This document shows, piece by piece, positions 34,846-43,455 of a stretch of 64,000 nucleotides of DNA. Within the stretch, counting starts at the first letter, position 1, and each line of letters opens with the position of its first letter. The DNA comes from Candidatus Halobonum tyrrellensis G22 (lineage in GTDB: Archaea; Halobacteriota; Halobacteria; Halobacteriales; Haloferacaceae), in assembly GCF_000495475.1 (NCBI RefSeq), contig NZ_ASGZ01000061.1:23551-87550 (forward strand). The letters run 5' to 3'. A program made the position numbers and the translations under genes. Under the pieces are notes generated by a model that was not told the DNA's origin, did not search any database, and was given only the letters and a program-made list of their open reading frames with translations.

Positions 34846-35109
34846 TCAGACCTCGTCGTCCGGGTCGTGGTCACTCCTGACGCGCGCCACCTCGTCCGCG
34901 TAGCGGTCGCGCGTCTCGGGGTCGTCGACCGCTTCGAGGTTGTGGGGTTCGACGTCCTCGGCGGCGGTGACCGTCTTCGACTCGATGGCGCCCGCCGCGA
35001 GCTCCTGTCTGAACACCCGGTCGCCCTCCGGCGTCGCGTACGCGAGCGTGACGAGGTCGCGATTGTCGTAGCCGCGCTCGACGAACCAACAGCGTACGGT
35101 ATCGGTCAC
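34846..35109 (-). CDS. Small haloarchaeal protein, paralogue of the 54.5-kb gene
   Basis: With the GTG at 35109 it has 87 residues (MTDTVRCWFVERGYDNRDLVTLAYATPEG...). An alternative GTG at 35175 overlaps the gatE stop (GTGA) and adds 22 unconserved residues; coupling to gatE is therefore possible. The pattern WFVERxY, DL-LxYATPxGxR, RxExA, and a closing RYADEVxR...HDPDD is shared with the protein at 54465-54785, so these are paralogues. It looks like a two-layer beta-rich domain followed by an acidic helix. The function is unknown. Confidence 0.65.
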   Translation of the reverse strand: MTDTVRCWFVERGYDNRDLVTLAYATPEGDRVFRQELAAGAIESKTVTAAEDVEPHNLEAVDDPETRDRYADEVARVRSDHDPDDEV

Positions 35110-35171
35110 ACCGACCGTTTGGTGGCGAGCGCCTTCGGTGTGGCGTCCGCGGTCGACGGCCGGCTCCGGGC

Positions 35172-37046
35172 TCACGACCGCTCGCCGATCTCCTCGCGGA
35201 GCGCGTCGCTCACGACTTCGCCGTCGGCCTTCCCGCGGAGCGCGTCCATCGCCTCGCCCATCAGCGCGGAGAACGCGCCCATCCCCTGCTGTTCGACCTG
35301 GTCGGCGTTCCGCTCGACCACCTCGGCGACCGCCTCGCGGACCGCCTCGTCGTCGACGCCCGCGAGACCGGCCTCCTCGACCGCCTCCTCGGGGCTCAGC
35401 TCCGGCTCCTCCGCGAGCACGGTCAACACCTCGTTGACGCCCTCCTTCGCGAGGTCGCCCGACGCCACCAGCGCGAACACGCCGCGGAACTGGTCGTCGG
35501 TCAGGCGCTCGACGGCCACGCCGTCACGGCGGAGTTCCGTCACCGTCGATTCGAGCGTCGTCGCCGCGAACGTCGGGTCGGTCCCGTCGGCGACGACCGC
35601 CTCGAACAGCGGCATCCGTCGGCCGTACGCCACCTGCTCGGCCAGCCCCGCGTCCAGGCCGTACTCGTCGGCGTACCGCTCTGCCTTCTCGGTCAGCAGT
35701 TCGGGCGTCTCCACCGCCGAGGGGTCCGGCTCCACGGGCGGCACGTCCGTCTCGGGGTACAGCCGGGCCGCGCCGGGGAGCGGCCGGAGGTAGCGGGTGG
35801 TGCCGTCGTCGTTCGCGCCGCGCGTCTCCTCGGGGACGCCCTCGACGGCGGTCGCCGCTCGCTCGGCGACCGCCTCGATGGCGGCCTCGGCCACCTCGGT
35901 CGAGTCGGCGACCAGCGCCACCGCGTCGTCGTCGCCGGCGCCGACCGCCTCGCGTAGCTCCGCGACCTCCGCGTCGGTCACGCCGTACGCCGGGAGTTCG
36001 TCCGTGTGGAACACGCCGCCCGCGCCGTGCCGCTTGGCGTGATCCGAGAGCTCGGTGCCCAGCCGGCGGTCGGGCGCTATCTCGCGGCCGACCAGCCCGT
36101 CGAACCCCTCCAGTCCAACCGCCATCACGCACCCGCCATCGTCGAGCGCGCCTGCGATCACGCCCGAGTCGGTTCCTTCGAACACCTCGCTCGCGTCCAC
36201 GGGGTCGTCCACCGCGGCGTCGCGCTCCCGGAGTTCGTCGGCGACCTCGACGAGTTCGGCCTGCCGGCCCACCTCGGTCGCGACGATGTCGTCGATGTCG
36301 TCGAGCGCCTGCACGCCCTTGATCTCGACGCGCGCGCCCTCGGCGATCGAGACGTTGACGTCCTGACGGATCGTCCCGAGACCCCGCTTGACCTTCCCCG
36401 TAGAGCGGAGGAGCATCCCGATCCGCTCTGCGGCCTCCCGCGCCTGCTCGGGCGAGCGGACGTCCGGGCTGGTCCCGATCTCGACCAGCGGGATCCCCAG
36501 CCTGTCGAGCGAGTAGCGCACCCCCTCGTCGGTCTCTTCGACCCGCTTTGCGCTCTCCTCTTCGAGCATCATGTCCTCGATGCCCACGCTCCCGTCGTCG
36601 GTCTCGATCGACCCCTCCTGTCCCAGGAGGACCGACCGCTGGAACCCCGAGGTGTTCGACCCGTCGATCACGATCTTGCGCATCACCTGCGCCTCGTCGA
36701 CGACCGTGAGGTCGAGCAGGTCGGCGATCTGCATCGCCACGTCGAGCGCCTCGGCGTCGAGTTCCGCCGGCGGTTCGTCGTCCTCCTCGACGAGACAGGT
36801 GGTGTCGTACGCGAGGTACTCGAACTCGCGTTCGACCTGCGACTCCTCCAGCGCCGCCTCGTCCACCTCGCCGAGTTCGGACTTGGTCGGGTGGAGATAG
36901 CGGGTGATCGTCCGCTCGGCCTCCTCCGGTTCCCGCAGCGTCGTCGGCGACCCGCAGAACAGCTTCGTCGCGGTGTCGAGTTGCTGGTGGATCTCCAGCC
37001 CCGCGACGAGGCCGAGCTCCTCGTAGTCGTACTCGCGGTCGGTCAT
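35172..37046 (-). CDS. gatE: Glutamyl-tRNA(Gln) amidotransferase subunit E
   Basis: A 624-residue archaea-specific GatE, which with the asparaginase-like GatD converts Glu-tRNA(Gln) to Gln-tRNA(Gln). The N-terminal GatB-like cradle has GLEIHQQLDTATKLFCGSP and the metal/ATP site region; DGSNTSGFQRSVLLGQEG and GIPLVEIGTSPDVRSPEQA are diagnostic. An AspRS-like GAD insertion covers roughly 290-400, and the C-terminal helical/YqeY tail (about 470-624) binds tRNA. ATG 37046 (MTDREYDYEELG) is chosen over an upstream in-frame ATG. gatD is not in the window. Confidence 0.95.
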   Translation of the reverse strand: MTDREYDYEELGLVAGLEIHQQLDTATKLFCGSPTTLREPEEAERTITRYLHPTKSELGEVDEAALEESQVEREFEYLAYDTTCLVEEDDEPPAELDAEALDVAMQIADLLDLTVVDEAQVMRKIVIDGSNTSGFQRSVLLGQEGSIETDDGSVGIEDMMLEEESAKRVEETDEGVRYSLDRLGIPLVEIGTSPDVRSPEQAREAAERIGMLLRSTGKVKRGLGTIRQDVNVSIAEGARVEIKGVQALDDIDDIVATEVGRQAELVEVADELRERDAAVDDPVDASEVFEGTDSGVIAGALDDGGCVMAVGLEGFDGLVGREIAPDRRLGTELSDHAKRHGAGGVFHTDELPAYGVTDAEVAELREAVGAGDDDAVALVADSTEVAEAAIEAVAERAATAVEGVPEETRGANDDGTTRYLRPLPGAARLYPETDVPPVEPDPSAVETPELLTEKAERYADEYGLDAGLAEQVAYGRRMPLFEAVVADGTDPTFAATTLESTVTELRRDGVAVERLTDDQFRGVFALVASGDLAKEGVNEVLTVLAEEPELSPEEAVEEAGLAGVDDEAVREAVAEVVERNADQVEQQGMGAFSALMGEAMDALRGKADGEVVSDALREEIGERS

Positions 37047-37118
37047 GGTCGGCCCTCGGTCGGGAGGGGGCAAAAGTGGGGCGACTCCCGCCGCCCGCGG
37101 CGGCTCACGACGCCGCGT

Positions 37119-38741
37119 TCACGACAGCTCGAACCGGTCGAACCGCCGGGCGGCGTACGCCGACGACAGCAGGCCCGCGGCGGCGACGAGCACTACCGTG
37201 ACGCCGAGTCCGACCGCCGACAGCACCGCGGGCGCGAGACCGAGCAGGTCGCCGACCCCGTCCGCGAACAGCGGCAGTTGCGTGACGACCCCCGGAACCG
37301 ACAGCCCCAAGAGCGCGAGCGAGTAGGCCGCGAAGGCGAACAGGCTGGGGACGACAGCCGACCGGCTCCGGGTGATCCGCGACGCCTCGAACTTCGGGAG
37401 CGCGGCGCCGACGCCGGTCGCGAGCGCCGGCGCGCCCACTCCGAGCGCGACGGCGGTGCCGGCGAGGGTGGCGAGCCTGACGGGCGGGAGTCCGCTCACG
37501 ACCCCCAGCCCGACCGACAGCGCGAGCGCGCACGCCCCGCCGAGCGCCGCCCCCGGGAGCGCGACGCCGGCGACGAACGTCCACCCGCCGACGCCGGAGG
37601 TGACCGTCACGGGGAGCGCCGCTCCCTCGTCGCCGAGCGGGTTGAGCGCGAACGCCGCGCCGCCCGCCCACGTCGCGTACAGCGCGCACAGCACCGGCAG
37701 CGTCCGCGACACCTCGCCCGTCTGGAACGCGACCGACAGCGGGCCGAGCAGCCCGAACGCGGGGTAGGCGACGTAGACGAGTTTCATCGGCGCCCGGCGC
37801 GCGCGGAGCCACGACTTGCGGGCGACCCACGCGGTCCGTCGGCCCACCAGGCGGCCGAGCGGTCCCGCGTCGAGCGAGGTGGCGTCGGTCCCCGTCGTCT
37901 CCGCGGCGTGCGCGCGGTCGGCGTACCAGAGCGCGCCGGCGAGGCGCGCGCCCGCGACGAACGCCGCGGCCGCTCCGACGGCGGTCACCGCGACGGCGGC
38001 GGCGGCCCGGAGCGCCGACGCCGCCGGGTGGACGGGCAACAGCGCGAGGTCGGCGAAGTAGGTCAGCGGCGGCCGCGCGAACGCGCCGACGACGGGCGCG
38101 AACACCGCACCCTGCGAGCCGGTGGCGAACACGCCGAAGTAGGCGACGAACACGACCACCCACAGCAGGACCCGGAAGCGCGCGACCAACTCCGACCGGA
38201 CGGCGACGTTCTTCACCGCGAACCCGAGCGCCATCCCGGTCAGGACGCCGAACGCGACGAGCAGGCCGGCCGCGAGCGCGACCGTCACCCCGACGGCGAG
38301 CGAGCCGCTGCCCGCCGCGAGCGCGCCCGCCGCAACCAGCACTGGAAGCAGCCCGTACACCGTCACCCCGACGAGTTCGACGCCGAGCAGGCCGGCGAAC
38401 ACCTCGCCGTAGGGGACGGTCGTCAACATCCCGTCGAGGTTGTCGGGTTCGCTGTTCTCGGAGACGGTGCGGAACGCAACGAGCGCCGCGACCAGGGCGA
38501 ACAGCCCCCCGGCGGCCTGCCCCGCGTAGCCGAGGACCGCCGGGTCGCCCAGTCGGCCGCCGCCGGCGTACGCGAAGAAGCCGACGGCGGCGACCACACC
38601 GAACAGGAACAGCCCGGCGACCGCGAGCGCGACCAACTGGAGCGGCCGGTCGAGCAGGTTCCTGACCCGCCGTCTGAGTTCGACGACGACGATCCGCCGG
38701 ACGTGGCCGAAGTCGACGGCGGGGACGCGACTCGAACTCAT
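37119..38741 (-). CDS. ABC-2 type transporter permease
   Basis: A 540-residue membrane protein with about twelve hydrophobic segments. It starts MSSSRVPAVDFGHVRRIVVVELRRRVRNLL, a cytoplasmic amphipathic start common in archaeal ABC-2 exporters. FRTVSENSEPDNLDGMLTTVP lies between helices 2 and 3. The ATG overlaps the stop of the ATPase gene by four bases (ATGA at 38738), so the two are translationally coupled and should form one transporter. The two halves of the protein look like fused permease units. The cargo is unknown. Confidence 0.82.
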   Translation of the reverse strand: MSSSRVPAVDFGHVRRIVVVELRRRVRNLLDRPLQLVALAVAGLFLFGVVAAVGFFAYAGGGRLGDPAVLGYAGQAAGGLFALVAALVAFRTVSENSEPDNLDGMLTTVPYGEVFAGLLGVELVGVTVYGLLPVLVAAGALAAGSGSLAVGVTVALAAGLLVAFGVLTGMALGFAVKNVAVRSELVARFRVLLWVVVFVAYFGVFATGSQGAVFAPVVGAFARPPLTYFADLALLPVHPAASALRAAAAVAVTAVGAAAAFVAGARLAGALWYADRAHAAETTGTDATSLDAGPLGRLVGRRTAWVARKSWLRARRAPMKLVYVAYPAFGLLGPLSVAFQTGEVSRTLPVLCALYATWAGGAAFALNPLGDEGAALPVTVTSGVGGWTFVAGVALPGAALGGACALALSVGLGVVSGLPPVRLATLAGTAVALGVGAPALATGVGAALPKFEASRITRSRSAVVPSLFAFAAYSLALLGLSVPGVVTQLPLFADGVGDLLGLAPAVLSAVGLGVTVVLVAAAGLLSSAYAARRFDRFELS

Positions 38742-39553
38742 TCGGCCGGGCGCCCGTCGGTTGGGTCGGTGGACTCGGCGTCGTCGGTCGTCGCGCCCGC
38801 GGCCCGGTCGGTGCCGACGCCGTCGGTCACGTCGAGGAACACGTCCTCCAGCGTGCGCTCCTCGCCCGACTCGGCGCGGCGCTTGAGCGCTTCGGGTGCC
38901 CCCTCGGTGACGAGTCGCCCCTCGGAGAGGACGCCCACCGTGTCGGCGAGTTCGTCGACGACGGGGAGGATGTGCGTCGAGAGGAACACCGTCGTCTCGC
39001 CCGCCGCGAGGTCGGCGACGGTGTCGCGGACGGTGCGGGCGGCACGGGGGTCGAGCCCGCTGGTCGGCTCGTCGAGAAAGAGGACGGCGGGGTCGTGGAG
39101 GATGGCCTGGACGATGCCCACCTTCTGTTTCATCCCCTTCGAGTAGCCGTCGATCCGCCGGTCGGCGTCGTCCGCGAGGCCGAACCGGCCGAGGAGGGCG
39201 TCGATCCGCTCGACGGCCGCCGGTTCGGGCAGGTCGCGGAGCGCGGCGACGTACTCCAACTGCTCGCGGCCGGTGAGTTCGTCGAACAGCGGGGGTTCGT
39301 CGGGGAGGTAGCCGATGTCGTCGACGACCGCCGACCGGTCGCTCACGGGCGCGCCCGCGACCCGGGCGGTGCCGTCGGTGGGGGTGGTGAGCGTGGTCAG
39401 CATCCGCATCGTGGTGGTCTTGCCGGCGCCGTTCGGCCCGAGGAAGCCGTAGACGCTGCCGGCCTCGACCGCCAGGTCGACCGAGTCGACCGCGACGGTG
39501 TCGCCGTACCGCTTGGAGAGCCCGTCTGCGTCGATGGCGAGCGGGGGAGTCAC
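38738..39553 (-). CDS. ABC transporter ATP-binding protein
   Basis: A 271-residue ATPase. Walker A GPNGAGKTT (about residues 39-47), Q-loop region DIGYLPDEPPLFDELTG, signature YSKGMKQKVG, Walker B VLFLDEPTSGLDP and the switch His in LSTHI are all intact. The C-terminal 40 residues are an acidic tail (GATTDDAESTDPTDGRP). It pairs with the overlapping permease gene to form an ABC-2 exporter of the type linked to drug or lipid export. It is the first gene of this two-gene operon. Confidence 0.92.
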   Translation of the reverse strand: MTPPLAIDADGLSKRYGDTVAVDSVDLAVEAGSVYGFLGPNGAGKTTTMRMLTTLTTPTDGTARVAGAPVSDRSAVVDDIGYLPDEPPLFDELTGREQLEYVAALRDLPEPAAVERIDALLGRFGLADDADRRIDGYSKGMKQKVGIVQAILHDPAVLFLDEPTSGLDPRAARTVRDTVADLAAGETTVFLSTHILPVVDELADTVGVLSEGRLVTEGAPEALKRRAESGEERTLEDVFLDVTDGVGTDRAAGATTDDAESTDPTDGRPAE

Positions 39554-39667
39554 GGGTCGACGCGACGGGAGTGGCGGGCAAAAAGGTGCGGACTCCCCCC
39601 TACGGCCGCCCGCCGGGAGGGTGGAGCGCGGCCGACGGGGGTCCGGGCGTGCCGGTCGGCGGGTGGC

Positions 39668-39838
39668 TCAGTCGTCGAGGCGACAGAGACCTTCGCCGAT
39701 GCCGGTCGCGTCGCAGTCGTCCTCGGGACAGGCGAAGTGCCAGCCGTCCCGCGTCGCTCTCCCCTCCGGGAACTCGGCACCGCACTTCCGGCACCGGAGC
39801 AGGTCTCGGCCGGTTCCTCGGACTGCGAGTTGCTGCAT
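39668..39838 (-). CDS. 56-residue zinc-finger protein (HVO_2901-like)
   Basis: Encodes MQQLAVRGTGRDLLRCRKC..., with CRKCG and a second cluster CPEDDCDATGIGEGLC. Several spare cysteines leave the pairing of ligands uncertain. The GRDLLRCRKCGAEFPEGRA stretch resembles a haloarchaeal family I recall as HVO_2901-type zinc finger. The ATG at 39838 is preferred to an in-frame upstream ATG. It is divergent from the AsnC-TRASH regulator with about 160 bases between starts, and could be under its control. Confidence 0.7.
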   Translation of the reverse strand: MQQLAVRGTGRDLLRCRKCGAEFPEGRATRDGWHFACPEDDCDATGIGEGLCRLDD

Positions 39839-39996
39839 ACGCCTCCCTTCGCGGGAGAAGTGTTGAACGTACCGATTCTCCCGGCGCTCTGGCACGTGGT
39901 CCCACCGCACGCCCGACCTCGGTCGCGGACTCGCCCCCGCCGCGCGGTCGCCACCGTTGGGGAGAGTATTTCACCCCGGCGCGTCGTCGGGGTGGT

Positions 39997-40587
39997 ATGC
40001 ACGACCTCGACGGGACCGACATGCGGATCCTCCGACTGCTCGCCGAGGACGGCCGCCGCCCGTACAGCGAGATCGGCGACGCGGTCGACCTGACGCCGCC
40101 CGCCGTCTCCGACCGCGTCTCGCGGCTCCGCGAGGCGGGGGTCATCCGCGGGTTCACCATCGACGTCGACCGGTCACAGCTCCGGTCGGGCGTGCCGGTG
40201 CTCGTCCGGGTCGAGCCGAACCCCGACGAGCGCGCCGCGGTCAACGAGCGGCTCCGCGACTCGGAGGCGGTCGAACACGTGTTCACGACCGCCGAGGGGG
40301 ACATCACGGCGTACGGCCGCCTCCCCTCGGAGTCGGCGTACGAGTGGGTCGAGGAGACCGTCGGCGTCGACCGACTCGACGGCTACGAGGTCGACCTGGT
40401 CGCGGACGTCGACTGGACGCCGAGCGTGCGCGGGACGGAGTTCGCGCTCGACTGCGTGCAGTGTGGCAACACCGTCACCAGCGAGGGCACGTCCGCGCGC
40501 GTCGGCGGCGAGCTCCGCCACTTCTGTTGTCCGACCTGCGAGACGCGGTTCGAGGAGCGGTACGAACAGCTCGAAGAGGGGGTCTGA
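39997..40587 (+). CDS. AsnC/Lrp-family regulator with C-terminal TRASH metal-binding domain
   Basis: A 196-residue regulator. The N-terminal helix-turn-helix (residues 4-50, LDGTDMRILRLLAEDGRRPYSEIGDAV...VSDRVSRLREAGVIRGF) is of the AsnC type. A ligand-like middle region follows (60-140). The C-terminal TRASH domain has C153, C156, C177/C178 and C181 (CVQCGNTV...FCCPTC). This architecture is used by archaeal copper-responsive regulators. No copper ATPase or CopZ chaperone lies beside it, so the target is elsewhere or is the neighbouring zinc-finger gene. Confidence 0.85.
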   Translation: MHDLDGTDMRILRLLAEDGRRPYSEIGDAVDLTPPAVSDRVSRLREAGVIRGFTIDVDRSQLRSGVPVLVRVEPNPDERAAVNERLRDSEAVEHVFTTAEGDITAYGRLPSESAYEWVEETVGVDRLDGYEVDLVADVDWTPSVRGTEFALDCVQCGNTVTSEGTSARVGGELRHFCCPTCETRFEERYEQLEEGV

Positions 40588-40652
40588 TCCCCCCGAACGC
40601 CCGCGCCGGGCGAGTTCGGTCCCGCCTCCCGCGCCCGTCCCTCGTGGGGTCG

Positions 40653-42077
40653 CTACTCCTCGTCGCCGAGGATACCCCGGTGGGTCATCGCCTCGGGGTC
40701 GAGCACCTCGTCGGCCTCCTCCTCGGTGAGGTAGCCCTTCTCGACGACGACTTCCTTCACGGTCTTCCCCTCCTTGAGTGCGGCCTTGGCGGCCTCGCTC
40801 GCGCGGTCGTAGCCGATGGCGGGGTTGAGCGCGGTCGCGAGCGCCATCGACTGCTCGACGCGCTCCTCGCAGTGCTCCTCGTTGGCTTCGAGTTTGGCGA
40901 CGAACTTGTCGGCGAACGCCTCCGAGACGTTCGCGAGCACGTCCGCCGACTGGAGGAAGTTGTACGCGACCACCGGCTTGTACAGGTTCAAGTCGATCTG
41001 CCCTTCGGCGGCGCCCGCCGACACCGCGGCGTCGTTGCCGACGACCTGCTTGTGAACCTGGTTCACGGACTCCGCGACCACCGGGTTGATCTTGCCGGGC
41101 ATGATCGAACTGCCGGGCTGGTTCTCGGGCTGTTCGATCTCGCCGAGGCCGTTCCGCGGCCCCGAGGCCAGCAGTCGGAGGTCGTTCGCGATCTTGTTGA
41201 GGCTCCCGGCGACGGTGCGGAGCGCGCCGTGCGCCTCCGACATCGCGTCGTGGGCCGCCTGCGCCTCGAAGTGGTTGTCCGCCTCGCGGAACTGGGTGTT
41301 CGTCTCCTCGGAGATGTACTCCGCGGCGAGTTCGGGGAACTCGGGGTCGGTGTTGAGACCGGTGCCGACCGCGGTGCCGCCGAGCGCCAACTCCCGCAGG
41401 TGGTAGCGCGCGTCGCCGACGCGCTTGATCCCCTTCTGGACCTGCGCGCGGTAGCCGCCGAACTCCTGACCCAGACGGACGGGCGTGGCGTCCTGGAGGT
41501 GGGTGCGGCCGGTCTTGACCACGCCGTCGAACTCCGCCTCCTTCGCCTCCAGTTCGGCGCTGAGCGCTTCGAGCGCGGGCATGAGGTCCTTCTCGACGGC
41601 TTCGAGGCTGGCGACGTGCATCGCCGTCGGGATCACGTCGTTGCTCGACTGGCCGAAGTTGACGTGGTCGTTCGGGTGAACCACCCGGTCGCCAACCTCC
41701 TCGCCCATGAGTTCGGCCGCGCGGTTGGCGATCACCTCGTTGGCGTTCATGTTCGAGGAGGTTCCCGACCCGGTCTGGAAGATGTCGACCGGGAACTGGT
41801 CGTCGTGGTCGCCCGCGATCACCTCGTCGGCGGCGTCCGCGATGGCGTCGGCCACGTCCGAATCGAGGTGGCCGAGGTCCTCGTTGGCGCGCGCGGCCGC
41901 CTTCTTGACCACGCCGAGCGCGCGGACGAACCGCCGCGAGAACGTCAGCCCCGAGACGGGGAAGTTCTCGACCGCGCGCTGGGTCTGTGCGCCCCAGTAG
42001 GCGTCCGCCGGAACCTCCATCTCCCCGAGGCTGTCCTCCTCGATCCGAACCTCGCCGCTGTCGTCGTCTCGGCTCAT
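40653..42077 (-). CDS. fumC: Fumarate hydratase, class II
   Basis: A 474-residue fumarase interconverting fumarate and malate in the citric acid cycle. Family marks are TGSGTSSNMNANEVIANRA, the GRTHLQDATPVRLGQEF region with the catalytic His, and the signature GSSIMPGKINPV. The length is normal for class II. ATG 42077 (MSRDDDSGEVRIEEDSLGEMEVP) is preceded on the minus strand by CCTTTTACG, a likely TATA element about 27 bases upstream. Monocistronic. Confidence 0.96.
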   Translation of the reverse strand: MSRDDDSGEVRIEEDSLGEMEVPADAYWGAQTQRAVENFPVSGLTFSRRFVRALGVVKKAAARANEDLGHLDSDVADAIADAADEVIAGDHDDQFPVDIFQTGSGTSSNMNANEVIANRAAELMGEEVGDRVVHPNDHVNFGQSSNDVIPTAMHVASLEAVEKDLMPALEALSAELEAKEAEFDGVVKTGRTHLQDATPVRLGQEFGGYRAQVQKGIKRVGDARYHLRELALGGTAVGTGLNTDPEFPELAAEYISEETNTQFREADNHFEAQAAHDAMSEAHGALRTVAGSLNKIANDLRLLASGPRNGLGEIEQPENQPGSSIMPGKINPVVAESVNQVHKQVVGNDAAVSAGAAEGQIDLNLYKPVVAYNFLQSADVLANVSEAFADKFVAKLEANEEHCEERVEQSMALATALNPAIGYDRASEAAKAALKEGKTVKEVVVEKGYLTEEEADEVLDPEAMTHRGILGDEE

Positions 42078-42469
42078 GTGCGGTGGCTCGCCCGGGACCG
42101 TCGTAAAAGGGTGTGGTCCGCGCCCGCGCGCCGCCCGCGGGCGACCGGACGACCGACCGCCCGGCCGCGGCGCCGACACCGCGGTACCGGCTGTCACATC
42201 CCACACAGGTTCAAGTGGGCGGGGCGTCTCGTCGTGAACGAGGTGACACCGACGTGCGCACCCCACCCATCGACGCTCTCCTCGGCGCGAGCGTCGGCGC
42301 TCTCGGGTTCGACCTCGGGTTCGCGTCCACGCGCGAACCCGGGGCCGGTCCCGGGTCGCCGACCCGCCGCCGGCGTGCGCGTGTCGTCCCTCCCCGCCGC
42401 TGAGTGACGGCCCGCCCCGCCCCGTGTATCGCCGTCCGACTGCCCTACCCACCAGAGACGACCAGACAG
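42078..42469. other. Intergenic region between fumC and a small membrane-protein gene
   Basis: Nearly 400 bases. It contains the fumC promoter (minus strand, about 42100-42108). No RNA gene or conserved frame is seen, although the segment 42185-42240 (GTCACATCCCACACAGG onward) is less GC-biased than its surroundings. Confidence 0.35.
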
Positions 42470-42652
42470 ATGTTCGGTTACGAGTACGCAGCGAGTCGAG
42501 TCGACTCCGATCACCGCCGGGCCGACCCCAGCCTGACGGTCGCGTTCGCCGTCGCCGCGGCGTTCCCCGTCGCGCTGGCGCTCGCCACCCACCCCGCGTT
42601 CGCCGTCGGCGCGCTCGCCGGCCTGGTCGCCGGCGTCGCCGTCCGTCGGTGA
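42470..42652 (+). CDS. 60-residue predicted membrane protein
   Basis: Begins MFGYEYAASRVDSDHRRADPSL and ends with two short hydrophobic stretches (VAFAVAAAFPVALALATHPA and VGALAGLVAGVAVRR). The start is supported by the conserved-looking soluble N terminus, but I recognise no family. It may be a small membrane-anchored regulator or a chance frame in GC-rich DNA. Confidence 0.45.
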   Translation: MFGYEYAASRVDSDHRRADPSLTVAFAVAAAFPVALALATHPAFAVGALAGLVAGVAVRR

Positions 42653-42659
42653 CGCACAG

Positions 42660-42757
42660 CGGTCCCCGCCGACGCCATCGGCCCTCCGTCGTTCGCCGGC
42701 CGACCCTCCCGCCGTTCGCCGACCCTCCGCCGACGCCCGCCGGTCCCCGCCGACGCC
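42660..42757. repeat. Direct repeat of 17 bases
   Basis: CGGTCCCCGCCGACGCC occurs at 42660-42676 and again at 42741-42757. Each copy is followed by CGGCCCTCCG- or CGGCCCCCCG-like sequence, so the similarity extends to about 30 bases. TTCGCC and GACCCTCC are also repeated between them. Confidence 0.45.
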
Positions 42758-42862
42758 GCCGGCCCCCCGTTCCCGTTCTTTCACTGCCGCTGGTCCAGTC
42801 ACGCCGGTCGACTCTCGCCGTCCGCCGGTGAGTGTTTCACTCCGCCGCCCCTCACACCACTC

Positions 42863-43348
42863 ATGGGCACGTACCGCCGACGGACGCGCGTCGCCGCGCC
42901 GCTGGACGAAGTTTGGTCGTTCCACTCGCGTGTGAGCGGGCTGGAGGAACTCACGCCGGGGTTCATGGACCTCCGGGTCGAGGCGGTGGTCGGTCCCGAC
43001 GGGGAGCCCGACCCGGAGATACTCGAACGGGGGGCGACCATCCGGATGAGCATCCGACCGTTCGGGATCGGCCCGCGGCAGTCGTGGACCTCCCGCATCG
43101 TCGAACGCGAGGAGCGCGACGGCTCCGCCTACTTCCGCGACGAGATGGAGGACGGCCCGTTCCCCGAGTGGGAGCACACCCACCGGTTCTACGGCGACGG
43201 CGCCGGGACGGTGATCGTCGACGAGGTGCGCTATCGCCTCCCCGGCGGCCCGCTTGGCGGGCTGGCGGAACCGTTCGGCGACGTCGGGTTCGAACCCATG
43301 TTCCGCGGTCGCCACCGGAAGACGAAGGAACTCCTCGGGCGGCCGTAG
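42863..43348 (+). CDS. SRPBCC family protein
   Basis: A 161-residue single-domain protein with the START/Bet v1-like fold. The opening TYRRRTRVAAPLDEVWSFHSRVSGLEELTPGFMDLRV and later WTSRIVEREERDGSAYFRDEMEDGPFPEWEHTHRF follow the SRPBCC pattern of a deep hydrophobic pocket with a long C-terminal helix. It may bind lipid, polyketide or another small hydrophobic ligand; some relatives are cyclases. A short inverted repeat, GAGTG-TTT-CACTC, lies about 25 bases upstream. Confidence 0.85.
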   Translation: MGTYRRRTRVAAPLDEVWSFHSRVSGLEELTPGFMDLRVEAVVGPDGEPDPEILERGATIRMSIRPFGIGPRQSWTSRIVEREERDGSAYFRDEMEDGPFPEWEHTHRFYGDGAGTVIVDEVRYRLPGGPLGGLAEPFGDVGFEPMFRGRHRKTKELLGRP

Positions 43349-43403
43349 CGCGCGGTCGGGCGACTGCGACGCCGTCGGGCAGTCGCCCCCCTCCAGCCCT
43401 CGG

Positions 43404-43435
43404 CCCCTCGACCCCTCGACCCCTCGACCCCTCGA
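43404..43435. repeat. CCCCTCGA octamer tandem repeat, four copies
   Basis: Four perfect head-to-tail copies of CCCCTCGA, followed by a degenerate CCGA. They fill part of the 107-base gap between the convergent SRPBCC and EamA genes. It is a simple microsatellite, possibly slippage-prone. Confidence 0.85.
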
Positions 43436-43455
43436 CCGACTGTCGTATCGGCCGG

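Noticed and set aside
36006..39146. A plus-strand frame of over 1000 codons antisense to gatE and the ABC genes
   Set aside because: Its translation is low-complexity (Arg, Glu, Asp, Gln rich) and the opposite strand carries well-recognised proteins.
43404..43435. CRISPR-like array
   Set aside because: The repeat is an uninterrupted 8-base tandem without spacers; no cas genes are present.
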